A DNA stretch of 40,894 nt from an uncultured Clostridia bacterium (GTDB lineage Bacteria; Bacillota; Clostridia; Oscillospirales; Ruminococcaceae). This document shows positions 33,175 to 40,894 of this stretch, piece by piece. A model generated the notes under the pieces. That model saw nothing but the letters and a program-made list of their open reading frames with translations. It had not been told where the DNA came from and did no database searches. Numbering within the stretch: the first letter of the stretch is position 1; each line of letters opens with the position of its first letter. A program made the translations under genes and the position numbers. The stretch spans positions 1 through 40,894 of the forward strand of contig CANQTP010000024.1 of assembly GCA_947626755.1 (NCBI GenBank), read 5' to 3'.

Positions 33175-34230
33175 TTAATGCCACGGAAAATTTTCTGCAA
33201 TTTTGTCAAGCTGTGCGGAAATATCCGAAAATTTTCCGCTTAGATCAAGCAAATTCACATAGAATTTATTGCCGTCTATATCCATAGTGAGCCCATCGAG
33301 CGGGATTATATTATCCTGCGTATTTGCATAAAGCAGCATACCTGAGACTGTTCCGTCAAAATTGCGGATCTCATTTTTAACATAAGTGAATATTTGATAA
33401 AGGTTGTGGGAATGAAATTTTTCACGGTAATTTTCATTCTTTTGCGCCGTAGTCTTTGAATAAAATTTTGCGTCAATTATCAATTTGCTTTTCCGCTCTT
33501 TATCAAAAAGTACCGTGTCAGTCTGCATTTCCGGCAGTAACGGATATTGTTCCGTTACTGCCCATTTTATTTTGGACGGATTCGGAGATAAATTACTGTG
33601 GTGTCTTATAAAATAATTCAGTATAAATTTTTCATAAAGTCTGTTAAGATCATCGTCCGTAAAATCAATAATTTTCAGTTCACCGCTTTCTGTAGAAAAA
33701 AGCATATTTTCGCAGATAACTCTGCATATGCTCATCAGAAAACGGTAACTTTTATTATTTCTGTTGAAATTAAATGCGTTCCAATTTACATTCAATAAAT
33801 TTGCCGCCGAAATTTCGGAAAAATACCTCACAAAATTACAAAGGATCTTTTTCTGCTTTTCATAAATATCCGCTTTGATAAGCAAAAGCATTACGGACTT
33901 TATTATTCGATTCATAAGTGTATCGGTCGTGTAATCATCGTGTTCGCAGATATATCTTCCGTAACGGAAACCGTTTCTGTTCATTGTTCCGGTAATATCT
34001 ATCCTGCCCCTGACGGTGTACAATTCCTCGCTTTTGTATTCGTAATTTTTGAAAAGCCCCTTTTTGAGCTGATATTCCACGCCGTTTATAAGAAGCTGTG
34101 CCATAAGTTTCTGTATATTATCAAATTCTTCCGTATCAACGGAAACTATGCTCTGTTCCGAAAGATCGCGGTAAGCGTAAGCAAGCATATAATAAATATT
34201 CCCGATAGGAATACTGTTTTTATACAACAT
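33175..34230 (-). CDS. mcrC: McrC, endonuclease subunit of a McrBC-type modification-dependent restriction system
   Basis: This 351-residue protein has the McrC opening IPIGNIYYMLAYAY and the C-terminal PD-(D/E)xK nuclease core visible as TVLFDKERKSKLIIDAKFYS (Asp, then IDAK, about 247-266). McrC cleaves DNA when recruited by the GTP-driven McrB ring at modified sites. It overlaps the end of mcrB by 11 bases. Start 34230 has GGTGG 5 bases upstream; an in-frame ATG at 34242 overlaps that site. The gene is AT-richer than the core genes at the left of the window, consistent with transfer. Confidence 0.88.
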   Translation of the reverse strand: MLYKNSIPIGNIYYMLAYAYRDLSEQSIVSVDTEEFDNIQKLMAQLLINGVEYQLKKGLFKNYEYKSEELYTVRGRIDITGTMNRNGFRYGRYICEHDDYTTDTLMNRIIKSVMLLLIKADIYEKQKKILCNFVRYFSEISAANLLNVNWNAFNFNRNNKSYRFLMSICRVICENMLFSTESGELKIIDFTDDDLNRLYEKFILNYFIRHHSNLSPNPSKIKWAVTEQYPLLPEMQTDTVLFDKERKSKLIIDAKFYSKTTAQKNENYREKFHSHNLYQIFTYVKNEIRNFDGTVSGMLLYANTQDNIIPLDGLTMDIDGNKFYVNLLDLSGKFSDISAQLDKIAENFPWH

Positions 34231-36829
34231 TTTTTCCACCATTTTTCAAAAGAGCTTCAAATATTGAACGTTCATCATCGGCTTTTTTCTTATTATCAAA
34301 CCAATATTCCTCAATAATAGGAATAATTTCAAATTCGATAATATTTTTTACGACAGTATCATTTATTTTATCATCATCAAGGCAAAAATAGCTGTGTCCG
34401 ATCTCAAATCCGTCTCCCAGAGAACTATCTTCGGCAATTTCCTTGTTCAGTGAAATAACAGCCTCGATAGTTTTTTTATAAAGAACGTTATTTGTATTTT
34501 CAATTTTTTCTTTAAACAGCTTTTTATCAAAAGCGGGTTTCATCTTAAAGAACGCAAATCTTCTGCGCAAAGCGTGATCTATCATTGCAAGGCTTCTGTC
34601 GGCGGTATTCATCATTCCGATAATATGAACATTCTCCGGAACGGTAAAGGATTCTTTGCTGTAAACAAGTTCCGCGTGATATTTATCTCGCTTGTCCGCT
34701 TCAATAAGCATAAGCAGTTCGCCGAAAATTTTGCTTAAATTTCCTCGGTTTATCTCGTCAATTATGAAAAAGTACTTTCTGTTCTTATCATCATCAGAAG
34801 CAGTCTTACAAAATGTTTTGAATATTCCGTCACGAAGCACAAGACTTCCGTTTTCAACAGGGCGGTAACCCTCAATAAAATCTTCATAGGAATAGCTTTG
34901 ATGAAACTGCACGACCTTTATGCGGCTGTCGTCTTGCTCGCCCATTATTGAATATGCCAGACGTTTAGCGGCGAAAGTTTTTCCCACGCCCGGCGCGCCT
35001 TGCAGGATAATGTTTTTCTTTCCAAGAACCAGAGCGGAGAGCTTGTCGTATTCCGCTTCGTCAAGATATACTTCCTTTAAGAAATCGTCTTTTGTGTATG
35101 GTTCAATGTCTTTTACGGGAGTGTTTTTTGTTTTGTTTGAATAAAGATTATCCCAGTATTCAATAAGCCAACGTGCGGCTTCCGGTCTGACAGCAATACC
35201 CGAACCCTGCGGACTCCATTGCTGTTCCGGAAATTTTTCTTTAAGTGTTTTTTGAGAAATTATTTGTTCTGCCCTGTAATCAACGGCTTTTGTAACACAA
35301 ATATTTATAAGACTTCCAAGCTGTTTCTCTCCGTTTTCGTCTGTATAAGTTCCGCTAAAACTTTCTCCGACGGCATAACCGGACGCAATTATACCTTTAG
35401 GCTCATCTCCAAGTCTTATAATAAATACCCGATCTCCTGCTTTGACTTTTTTGCTTGCACATCTCCAACTGTCAATATATGAACCACCGTTTCTTACGTT
35501 ATCAAGCAGTGTATCAAAACTATGTTGTTTTTCTGCATTTTCCCAATCGTAATGTTTGGGACTGTATGCTAACAGCCATGTATTTATGTTATTATCTGTT
35601 TCATCTGTATCAAACAACATAATAATCTTTTTTGTAAAATCTGTATATTTAGTAATATCCGTCAATGTTTTCAAAGGAAATTTTTCTTCAATGTTCCACT
35701 TTCCTTTATGTGTCCATTTTACTTTACGGATATTAGGATATTCTTGATCGTATTCACTGTTGTATTCGTAGTCTGATTCGACAATACCTCTGCCTAAAAC
35801 TTCGCTTGTTCCGCGTTTAACAAATATTATATCACCGATTTTTATTTCATGTCGGAATTGCCACAAAGCGTGTGCCGAATTAGATTGTGATGTATTGTCT
35901 CCTAATTTGCTTTTAAGTGCAGATTGTATCTCGGATTTGCTTTTGTATTGATCCAGATCTCCGATCTCATGCCAGCCAATGCCCATAATACCGTCATTAT
36001 AATACTGTTCCCATTTTCGGGCATTTTCACCGGGTGCGTACAGCCAATAACGCACACCCGGATCGTCATTATTTTCTTCCGGTATATCAACAATTCCGGT
36101 TTTTGATTCTATCCAAGCAGAATATGTAAGTTCGGGAAATGATTTTATTTCAGATACTCCGGAATTAAATAAAGACATACATTCATCGCACAAATTCATA
36201 TATTCGTTTCCATATGGCAGATTTTTGATTGAAAGCATATGTGCAGACAATTCATCATTAAGTTTTTTCTTTTTGCCGACATAATTCCTGTTGACCGAAT
36301 CAAGGCTAAGAAATCTATATGGTCTTATCCAGTATAATCCCATTGTTATATTCCATTTTATACATATCTGATCATGCACCTTATCATAACATTTGCAAAA
36401 ATAGTTTCGATTTTCCTCCGTATTTGAATCAGCCAAAGTAATTGCAGCCGAAAATAATTCCCATAAATTATCAATATCATTATCGGTACGATCTTTTTTA
36501 AAGCCGAAAAAGTTAGCTTTTAAATTATTCAGCACCGGAATACCATTAAAATTATCCGGCGCATTTGCAGAAATGTCAAATTCTTTAATAAGTCCGTTGA
36601 TTATAGTTATACGGTTAGCGTCAGTGATACCTTTATTGAAAAATCCAAAAAGCGTAAAAGGATCTATATCCTGCAAAGCATTATCTTCTTCCAATTTTTG
36701 AACTTCTTTGCCTATACTTGCGTACACTTTCTGAATTTTATCTAACAGTTCACGCCTATTCTGTCTGTACGCCAACAATTTATCTGCAAAAGCAGTATAA
36801 AACGGTATCCAACTATATTTTTCAGCCAT
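34220..36829 (-). CDS. mcrB: McrB-type AAA+ GTPase with two N-terminal EVE/PUA-like domains
   Basis: The 869 residues have three parts. Residues 1-250 are an unrecognised helical region. Two EVE/PUA-like domains follow in tandem: about 257-395 (YWLYAPGENARKWEQYYNDGIMGIGW) and about 412-560 (TWLLAYSPKHYDW, then GGSYIDSWRCASKKVKAGDRVFIIRLG). An AAA+ motor runs from about 590 with Walker A GAPGVGKT (about 611), Walker B FFIIDEINRGN and the McrB signature MNTADRS (about 738). EVE domains bind modified cytosines, so the pair is the likely reader of modified DNA. ATG 36829 has GGAGG 8 bases upstream; the TTG at 36844 lies inside that site and is rejected. The regulator gene ends 16 bases before. 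Confidence 0.88.
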   Translation of the reverse strand: MAEKYSWIPFYTAFADKLLAYRQNRRELLDKIQKVYASIGKEVQKLEEDNALQDIDPFTLFGFFNKGITDANRITIINGLIKEFDISANAPDNFNGIPVLNNLKANFFGFKKDRTDNDIDNLWELFSAAITLADSNTEENRNYFCKCYDKVHDQICIKWNITMGLYWIRPYRFLSLDSVNRNYVGKKKKLNDELSAHMLSIKNLPYGNEYMNLCDECMSLFNSGVSEIKSFPELTYSAWIESKTGIVDIPEENNDDPGVRYWLYAPGENARKWEQYYNDGIMGIGWHEIGDLDQYKSKSEIQSALKSKLGDNTSQSNSAHALWQFRHEIKIGDIIFVKRGTSEVLGRGIVESDYEYNSEYDQEYPNIRKVKWTHKGKWNIEEKFPLKTLTDITKYTDFTKKIIMLFDTDETDNNINTWLLAYSPKHYDWENAEKQHSFDTLLDNVRNGGSYIDSWRCASKKVKAGDRVFIIRLGDEPKGIIASGYAVGESFSGTYTDENGEKQLGSLINICVTKAVDYRAEQIISQKTLKEKFPEQQWSPQGSGIAVRPEAARWLIEYWDNLYSNKTKNTPVKDIEPYTKDDFLKEVYLDEAEYDKLSALVLGKKNIILQGAPGVGKTFAAKRLAYSIMGEQDDSRIKVVQFHQSYSYEDFIEGYRPVENGSLVLRDGIFKTFCKTASDDDKNRKYFFIIDEINRGNLSKIFGELLMLIEADKRDKYHAELVYSKESFTVPENVHIIGMMNTADRSLAMIDHALRRRFAFFKMKPAFDKKLFKEKIENTNNVLYKKTIEAVISLNKEIAEDSSLGDGFEIGHSYFCLDDDKINDTVVKNIIEFEIIPIIEEYWFDNKKKADDERSIFEALLKNGGKNVV

Positions 36830-36845
36830 TTTCTTAACCTCCAAG

Positions 36846-37586
36846 TTATTTTACCTGAGCACCCTTTTCACCAGACAGCATATAGTCATAATCAATATTG
36901 AAAGTTTCCGAAATTCTTATCAGATCGGAGAAGTTTAGACTTTTTTTCTTACTTTCATCTATCGTCAGATCACTAAGACCGTATATTTTCTCTTTTATCA
37001 GCTTGGCTTTCTCCAACTGTTCGGCTGTTATCCCCATATTGAGAAGATGTCGGAGAATTACCATAGAAATTCTGACCTGTAAAAACTTATACTCACCGTT
37101 CGCAGGTATCTTCCCCAGAATATTCAATATCAGATCCTTGGTAGATATATTGCTTACTTTAGAAACTGACGTGCTGTTCGGTGCTTCGCTGAATTTCTCA
37201 AACAGTTCGGGAGAAGCAATGTATCTTACTTCCGTATTCATATACTGCGCAATACGTTCATAGTCGGAATTATCCGGAATGTTAGTTCCGTTTGTAAAAC
37301 TGGCAATGTGATCCGGATGAGCTTTGAGAAGTTCGTACAATCCTTTGAACGAGTTGCCGGAACTGACATATTCTATGGTCTGCTCACTGGTTTCGTCAAA
37401 AAAGTAATCAATTGTTACATTAAAATAGTCTGCAAGCACCTTTATGGTGTCAAAATTGACACTTGAACCATTCTTCCAACGTTTCAAATTACCGGAGCTT
37501 AACCCTAACTTGTTCAAAAGCGGGGTTGGCTTTTCTTTTTTGATATTGCAAAGCTCAATGAACTTGTCATAAAACACAAAAAACAC
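36846..37586 (-). CDS. XRE-family regulator of the McrBC operon
   Basis: This 246-residue protein has an N-terminal Cro/C1-type helix-turn-helix (about 14-66: KPTPLLNKLGLSSGNLKRWKNGSSVNFDTIKVLADYFNVTIDYFF) and a longer C-terminal part with a YRISPELFEKF-like region and a second DNA-binding-like tail (NFSDLIRISETFNIDYDYML). It is the first gene of the regulator-mcrB-mcrC operon and is probably the controller. It starts with GTG behind AAAGGAT; a second GTG at 37577 is possible. A perfect promoter and a palindromic operator lie upstream. Confidence 0.8.
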   Translation of the reverse strand: MFFVFYDKFIELCNIKKEKPTPLLNKLGLSSGNLKRWKNGSSVNFDTIKVLADYFNVTIDYFFDETSEQTIEYVSSGNSFKGLYELLKAHPDHIASFTNGTNIPDNSDYERIAQYMNTEVRYIASPELFEKFSEAPNSTSVSKVSNISTKDLILNILGKIPANGEYKFLQVRISMVILRHLLNMGITAEQLEKAKLIKEKIYGLSDLTIDESKKKSLNFSDLIRISETFNIDYDYMLSGEKGAQVK

Positions 37587-37681
37587 CTATCCTTTTTAGC
37601 CAATCATACAAAAATAATCTCTAAAATGCACTTTTTAAGGTTTTTATATTGACAATAGACTTCAATTTATGTTATTGTGTA

Positions 37682-37711
37682 TTATAGAACATTACTATTA
37701 GTGTTCTATAA
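37682..37711. promoter_or_regulatory. 30-base palindromic operator candidate
   Basis: TTATAGAACA (37682-37691) and TGTTCTATAA (37702-37711) are perfect 10-base inverted arms around a 10-base centre. The site lies about 5-34 bases downstream of the predicted start of the regulator-mcrBC transcript, ideal for autorepression, and also faces the mobilisation genes. Confidence 0.75.
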
Positions 37712-37722
37712 CATCTAAAATC

Positions 37723-37751
37723 ATTATATCACAACTTTTAAAAATTGTCAA
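37723..37751 (-). promoter_or_regulatory. Consensus promoter for the regulator-mcrB-mcrC operon
   Basis: On the minus strand, TTGACA (37746-37751) and TATAAT (37723-37728) are perfect, 17 bases apart, with TGA extending the -10. Transcription from about 37716 gives a leader of about 130 bases. A TTGACA on the plus strand (37649-37654) has no convincing -10, so the rightward promoter is unresolved. Confidence 0.85.
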
Positions 37752-37772
37752 CAGCATAAGGAGGTATTATGT

Positions 37773-37991
37773 ATGACACCAAAATTCACAGGACGTAACG
37801 TTAGTATATCCGAAATCTCACAAGCTACGGGGAAAACTCCTCAGCTTATCCGTGTAGGACTTCAAAGAGGTATATTCAATTTCGGCTGGGCATTAAAAAA
37901 TGACGGCTCTACGGAGTTTACCTATTATTGTCCGGATAAAAAAGTATATGAGGAAATAAGATATTTTAAGGGGGAATTTGTCAATGAATGA
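37773..37991 (+). CDS. Small excisionase-like helix-turn-helix protein
   Basis: This 72-residue protein starts with a MerR/excisionase-like helix-turn-helix (ISEISQATGKTPQLIRVGLQRGIFNFGWAL) followed by a wing-like EFTYYCPDKKVYEEI. Such proteins often act as recombination directionality factors or regulators in integrative elements. AAGGAGG lies 7 bases before ATG. It overlaps the next gene by 8 bases, so they are translated together. Confidence 0.7.
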   Translation: MTPKFTGRNVSISEISQATGKTPQLIRVGLQRGIFNFGWALKNDGSTEFTYYCPDKKVYEEIRYFKGEFVNE

Positions 37992-39057
37992 TCTGACACC
38001 AAGCAGTAACTCTTCTATGAACGAATACATAGCAAAAATGCAGAAAGATTTTCTTCGTTCGATCGATCCAAGCTATCTCCCTACAATTTCAATGAGCGAG
38101 TTATATGAGAATGTGTATTCCAAAAAGCCGCCGCTTATAGATGGATTTCTTTATACAGGAACTTACCTTTTTGTCGGCGCGCCTAAACTCGGAAAAAGTT
38201 TCTTTATGGCTCAACTCGCTTACCACATCAGTACAGGAACACCGTTATGGGGTTATCCTGTAAAACAAGGTACGGTATTGTATCTCGCTTTAGAGGACGA
38301 TTATCGCCGCCTGCAAGAACGCTTATACAGAATGTTCGGAACAGAACAGACTGATAAACTTTTCTTTTCCGTATCGGCTCACAATATCGGAAACGGGTTA
38401 GACGATCAGCTTAAAAGTTTCGTTGCCGAACATCCGGATACATCTTTGATAATTATCGATACACTGCAAAAGATACGCGAGACAGGCGGGGACTCGTACA
38501 GTTATGCTAATGACTACGATATTATAACCAAACTGAAAAAGTTTACCGACAGTCACGGAATATGTATGCTCCTTGTTCATCATACGCGAAAACAACAGGC
38601 TGATGATAAATTCGATATGATATCCGGTACGACCGGATTGCTCGGAGCTGCTGACGGAGCATTTTTGCTTTACAAGGAAAAGAGAACTTCTAACTCTGCC
38701 GTGTTAGAAATTTCCGGACGGGATCAGCAGGATCAACGGCTATATCTTATCCGCGATACGGAAAAACTTTCTTGGGATCTTGAACGTTCAGAAACAGAAC
38801 TCTGGAAAGAACCGCCTGAACCTCTGCTTGAAATTATCTCAAAATTCATTACGACTGATAATCCCTCTTGGCAAGGTTCACCTACGGAGTTAGTAAATCA
38901 GCTCGGCTTGGAAATGAAGCCTAATGTTCTGACCTTAAAACTGAACGTCAACGCCGGACGGCTCAACAATGAATACGGCATACTTTACAATAGCTGCCGA
39001 ACGCATAACGGGCGGCAAGTTTCGTTTAAATTAAAAAATACAAGTGTCGATGTGTGA
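37984..39057 (+). CDS. RepA-like hexameric helicase/ATPase (RecA fold)
   Basis: This 357-residue ATPase has Walker A GAPKLGKS (about 66-73), a Walker B strand LIIIDTLQKI (about 155-164), then LLVHHTRKQ and SGTTGLLGAADGAFLLYKEKR, a RepA/AAA_25 pattern found in plasmid and integrative-element replication helicases. The C-terminal 90 residues may be a winged helix. The start is ATG 37984 behind GGGGGAA; an in-frame TTG at 37978 is less likely. It probably supports replication of the mobilised element, together with the repeats just downstream. Confidence 0.85.
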   Translation: MNDLTPSSNSSMNEYIAKMQKDFLRSIDPSYLPTISMSELYENVYSKKPPLIDGFLYTGTYLFVGAPKLGKSFFMAQLAYHISTGTPLWGYPVKQGTVLYLALEDDYRRLQERLYRMFGTEQTDKLFFSVSAHNIGNGLDDQLKSFVAEHPDTSLIIIDTLQKIRETGGDSYSYANDYDIITKLKKFTDSHGICMLLVHHTRKQQADDKFDMISGTTGLLGAADGAFLLYKEKRTSNSAVLEISGRDQQDQRLYLIRDTEKLSWDLERSETELWKEPPEPLLEIISKFITTDNPSWQGSPTELVNQLGLEMKPNVLTLKLNVNAGRLNNEYGILYNSCRTHNGRQVSFKLKNTSVDV

Positions 39058-39128
39058 CGGTCGTGACGATATTATCAATATAGGGTACGGCACTTGTAAA
39101 CACCGTCACCACCGACACACACCGTCAC
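39054..39128. repeat. Three 8-base GTGACGGT/ACCGTCAC repeats (iteron-like)
   Basis: GTGACGGT at 39054-39061 is inverted relative to ACCGTCAC at 39102-39109 and 39121-39128, with a related CGTGACG at 39062-39068. They begin at the 3' end of the RepA-like gene, as expected for binding sites of a replication or regulatory protein. Functional origin status is inferred. Confidence 0.55.
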
Positions 39129-39208
39129 GCATTTATTTTATTTTCCGAAAACAAAGGGGAAGATTTTTAAGAGGGGGAACGTCTCTTAAATCCGTCGGAA
39201 GACCACAC

Positions 39209-39264
39209 ACACTTTATAAGGTACGAGTAAAGTGTAGTGTGTTACACTTAGCGGAGCGAAGTGT
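39209..39264 (+). other. oriT: Origin of transfer (oriT), pMV158/MOBV type
   Basis: The core TAGTGTG/TTACACTT (39235-39249) matches the nick region of the pMV158 family, with the predicted cut after G39241. Three overlapping inverted repeats share arms, as in pMV158: ACACTTTA 209-216 with TAAAGTGT 228-235, AAGTGTA 230-236 with TACACTT 243-249, and ACACTT 244-249 with AAGTGT 259-264 (plus inner GC pairs), where numbers are the last three digits of 39xxx. It lies 42 bases before the cognate MobV gene. Confidence 0.85.
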
Positions 39265-39305
39265 CAGCGTTCTCCCGCAAATCTTCCCGCCGAAAGGAGT
39301 ACAAA

Positions 39306-40880
39306 ATGAGTTTTGCAATTTGCAGAATAAGCAAATACAGCAGCAGTCACGACATTGCAGGATTGCAGATACACGACAGACGTGAACGTCGTCATAGCAA
39401 CAGCAACCCCGACATTGACTTTTCAAAAAGCAAGGACAATTACAGTCTTTGCAGTGCGGCTGACAGAATGAATTTCAACGAATTTATAGACAAGCAGATC
39501 GCCGAACGCTACACGGGAAAGAAAGCTATCCGCAAAGATGCCGTGAGAATGGTGCAAGTGCTTTTCACATCAGACAGCAATTTTTTCGGAAGAATTTCCG
39601 AAGAACAGCAGCGCAGATTTTTTGAGGACTGCTATAAGTGGGCGGCTGAACGCTGGGGCGCGGAGAACATCATTTCCGCAGACGTCCACCTTGACGAAGT
39701 CACGCCGCATATGCACCTGAACTTTGTTCCGCTGACCTCGGACGGGAGATTGTCCGCAAAGGACTGTGTGGGAAACGGCAGCCGAGCCTTGCAATCGTTG
39801 CAGGACGATTTTTACAAAACGGTAGGCAAGCCCCACGGACTGGACAGAGGATTGCGAACCGATCTTGTCAACGGAGAACGTGCAAGGAAACATCAGACTG
39901 TTGCAGGATACAAAGAAAGCACCGACTACTATGAACAGAAAAAAGAAAAGCTGATCGCCGAAGTAAGTCGGTTACAAGAGCAAGTCAACGATTATAACGA
40001 AATACTTAAAGCCGAACCTATGGAGAACGTATCGGGTATTGCCGTTCCGTCCGCGGCGCGGTTTCTTATCGGAAAAGAAAACAAGGGCAAGCTGTTGTAT
40101 TCTCCCGAAACCGTGACAGCGTTGCAGGAAACGGCAAAGGCGTTAGCGGTAAGCGAAGCGCAGCTTGCCAAGGACAAAGCGGAATATGACGAAAAGGAAA
40201 CGCGCCGCGCCGAGTTATACGGAGAAGAAAAGGAGATCGGGATCTGGCAGAAAAATGCGGAAAGTTACAAAGCCGAAGCTGACGAAGCGGAACGGAAACG
40301 TGAAGCCGCCGAAAAGGCAAAACGGCAAGCAGAAAAAGAAGCTGCCGCTATCCGAGAAGAAGCAGACAGATATGCAGCCGAAAAGCAGGAGTTTTATGCC
40401 GAACGTTTTCCATACGTCCGTTCGCTTATGGACGAAAAAGCCGAACTGCAAGAAGATCTGCTGACTTTGGAAAGCACTAAAAACGAACTTATCGAGTGTC
40501 TTGACAGCCGTAACAGGGAAATATCGGGAAAGTATTACAAATTGAAAAAAGAAAAGGACGAGGAGATAAGCAGTCTGAAAAAAGAACTTTCCGAACTTGC
40601 TCCGATAAAGGAAGATAACCGCAGGCTTTCCGAACAGGTCAGAACGCTTGAAAACGAGGTAAAGGAAAAGGACGGCATTATCAGCAGGATAAAAGCCAAA
40701 ATAGAAGAACTTACCAACGAAAACAACGGTATTCTCGACCTTTACGACACCGTCTGCGAGATCGGCAAGTACATTTGCAGAAAACTTGGTTTTGACTTTG
40801 ACAAGATCCTTGACAAGCGAATACACGGGTACAGACTTTCCTATCTGATCGACGAGGAACACGGCAGAGGGGAAAGATAA
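39306..40880 (+). CDS. mobV: MobV-family relaxase (Mob_Pre)
   Basis: This 524-residue relaxase nicks oriT and stays bound to the DNA 5' end during conjugative mobilisation. MOBV motifs: SFAICRISKYSSSHDIAGLQIHDRRERR (motif I His, about residue 23), DNYSL (motif II) and HLDEVTPHMHLNFVPL (motif III metal-binding HxDExTPHxH, about 127-136). From about 215 to 490 the chain is a long Glu/Lys-rich coiled coil, usual for the membrane- and DNA-contacting tail. AAAGGAG precedes ATG. The stop is 14 bases before the window edge. The element's recombinase and right end are not included. Confidence 0.93.
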   Translation: MSFAICRISKYSSSHDIAGLQIHDRRERRHSNSNPDIDFSKSKDNYSLCSAADRMNFNEFIDKQIAERYTGKKAIRKDAVRMVQVLFTSDSNFFGRISEEQQRRFFEDCYKWAAERWGAENIISADVHLDEVTPHMHLNFVPLTSDGRLSAKDCVGNGSRALQSLQDDFYKTVGKPHGLDRGLRTDLVNGERARKHQTVAGYKESTDYYEQKKEKLIAEVSRLQEQVNDYNEILKAEPMENVSGIAVPSAARFLIGKENKGKLLYSPETVTALQETAKALAVSEAQLAKDKAEYDEKETRRAELYGEEKEIGIWQKNAESYKAEADEAERKREAAEKAKRQAEKEAAAIREEADRYAAEKQEFYAERFPYVRSLMDEKAELQEDLLTLESTKNELIECLDSRNREISGKYYKLKKEKDEEISSLKKELSELAPIKEDNRRLSEQVRTLENEVKEKDGIISRIKAKIEELTNENNGILDLYDTVCEIGKYICRKLGFDFDKILDKRIHGYRLSYLIDEEHGRGER

Positions 40881-40894
40881 ACACCATAGAGTAT

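Noticed and set aside
36830-36844. TTG start for mcrB at 36844
   Set aside because: That TTG is part of the GGAGG ribosome site region serving the ATG at 36829.
37640-37690. Rightward promoter TTGACA (37649) for the mobilisation genes
   Set aside because: No acceptable -10 lies at 16-18 bases; the nearest TATTAT is 25 bases away. Kept only as a note.

Overview
The window reads as chromosomal DNA of a low-to-mid GC anaerobic Firmicute, most likely a Clostridia/Oscillospiraceae (Ruminococcus-like) gut bacterium. This is inferred from strong GGAGG ribosome sites, near-perfect TTGACA-17-TATAAT promoters, NrdR, RlmB, YycJ, RlmH, a TatD-linked-type radical SAM protein, an acetyl-type MetA and cohesin-like/Cys-pair surface proteins. 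No rRNA, tRNA, CRISPR array or insertion sequence was recognised. Every family name comes from motifs read by eye; no search was run.

Layout. (1) 1-6.4 kb, plus strand: nrdR, a FIST-GGDEF diguanylate cyclase, rlmB, and a large membrane protein that looks like a heavy-metal P-type ATPase with its catalytic motifs erased. (2) 6.4-13.1 kb, minus strand: three exported proteins (a 1161-aa cohesin-like/Cys-pair surface protein, an orphan sugar-type solute-binding lipoprotein with LacI-type operators, and a CAP-domain protein with tandem repeats). (3) 13.4-17.1 kb, plus: a chemoreceptor, a triple-PepSY lipoprotein and a nuclease-fold-like protein. (4) 17.1-25.3 kb, plus: a tightly packed Ter-type operon with a vWA protein (TerY-like), PP2C phosphatase, Ser/Thr kinase with zinc ribbon and FHA-like tail, a second catalytically dead P-type ATPase, and a beta-helix-TerD fusion, followed by YycJ-type MBL hydrolase and rlmH. 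(5) 25.3-30.2 kb, plus: a long inverted repeat, radical SAM protein, an MNT/HEPT toxin-antitoxin pair, aldose epimerase, YfcE-type phosphodiesterase, and a Big_2 protein with new-looking Tyr-rich repeats. (6) 30.2-31.7 kb, minus: lipoprotein-metA operon from a nearly leaderless promoter. (7) 31.8-33.0 kb: a 17-codon leader-like ORF, a DUF2441-like protein and a P-loop kinase-like protein. (8) 33.2-40.9 kb: an AT-richer McrBC operon with its own XRE regulator and palindromic operator, divergent from the mobilisation module of an integrated mobilisable element (small HTH protein, RepA-like ATPase, oriT, MobV relaxase) that runs off the right edge.

How the genes work together. The strongest candidate for a little-described system is region 4. 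A phospho-switch (kinase, phosphatase, vWA scaffold, FHA-like reader) is co-transcribed with a P2-type ATPase homologue that has lost the phosphorylated Asp, TGES, TGD and GDGxND signatures, and with a TerD domain carried on a beta-helix. This suggests an envelope stress-sensing complex in which the former pump is a sensor or scaffold. An unrelated dead P1B-type homologue sits in region 1. Region 8 pairs a defence operon with a mobilisable element whose oriT matches the pMV158-type nick site.
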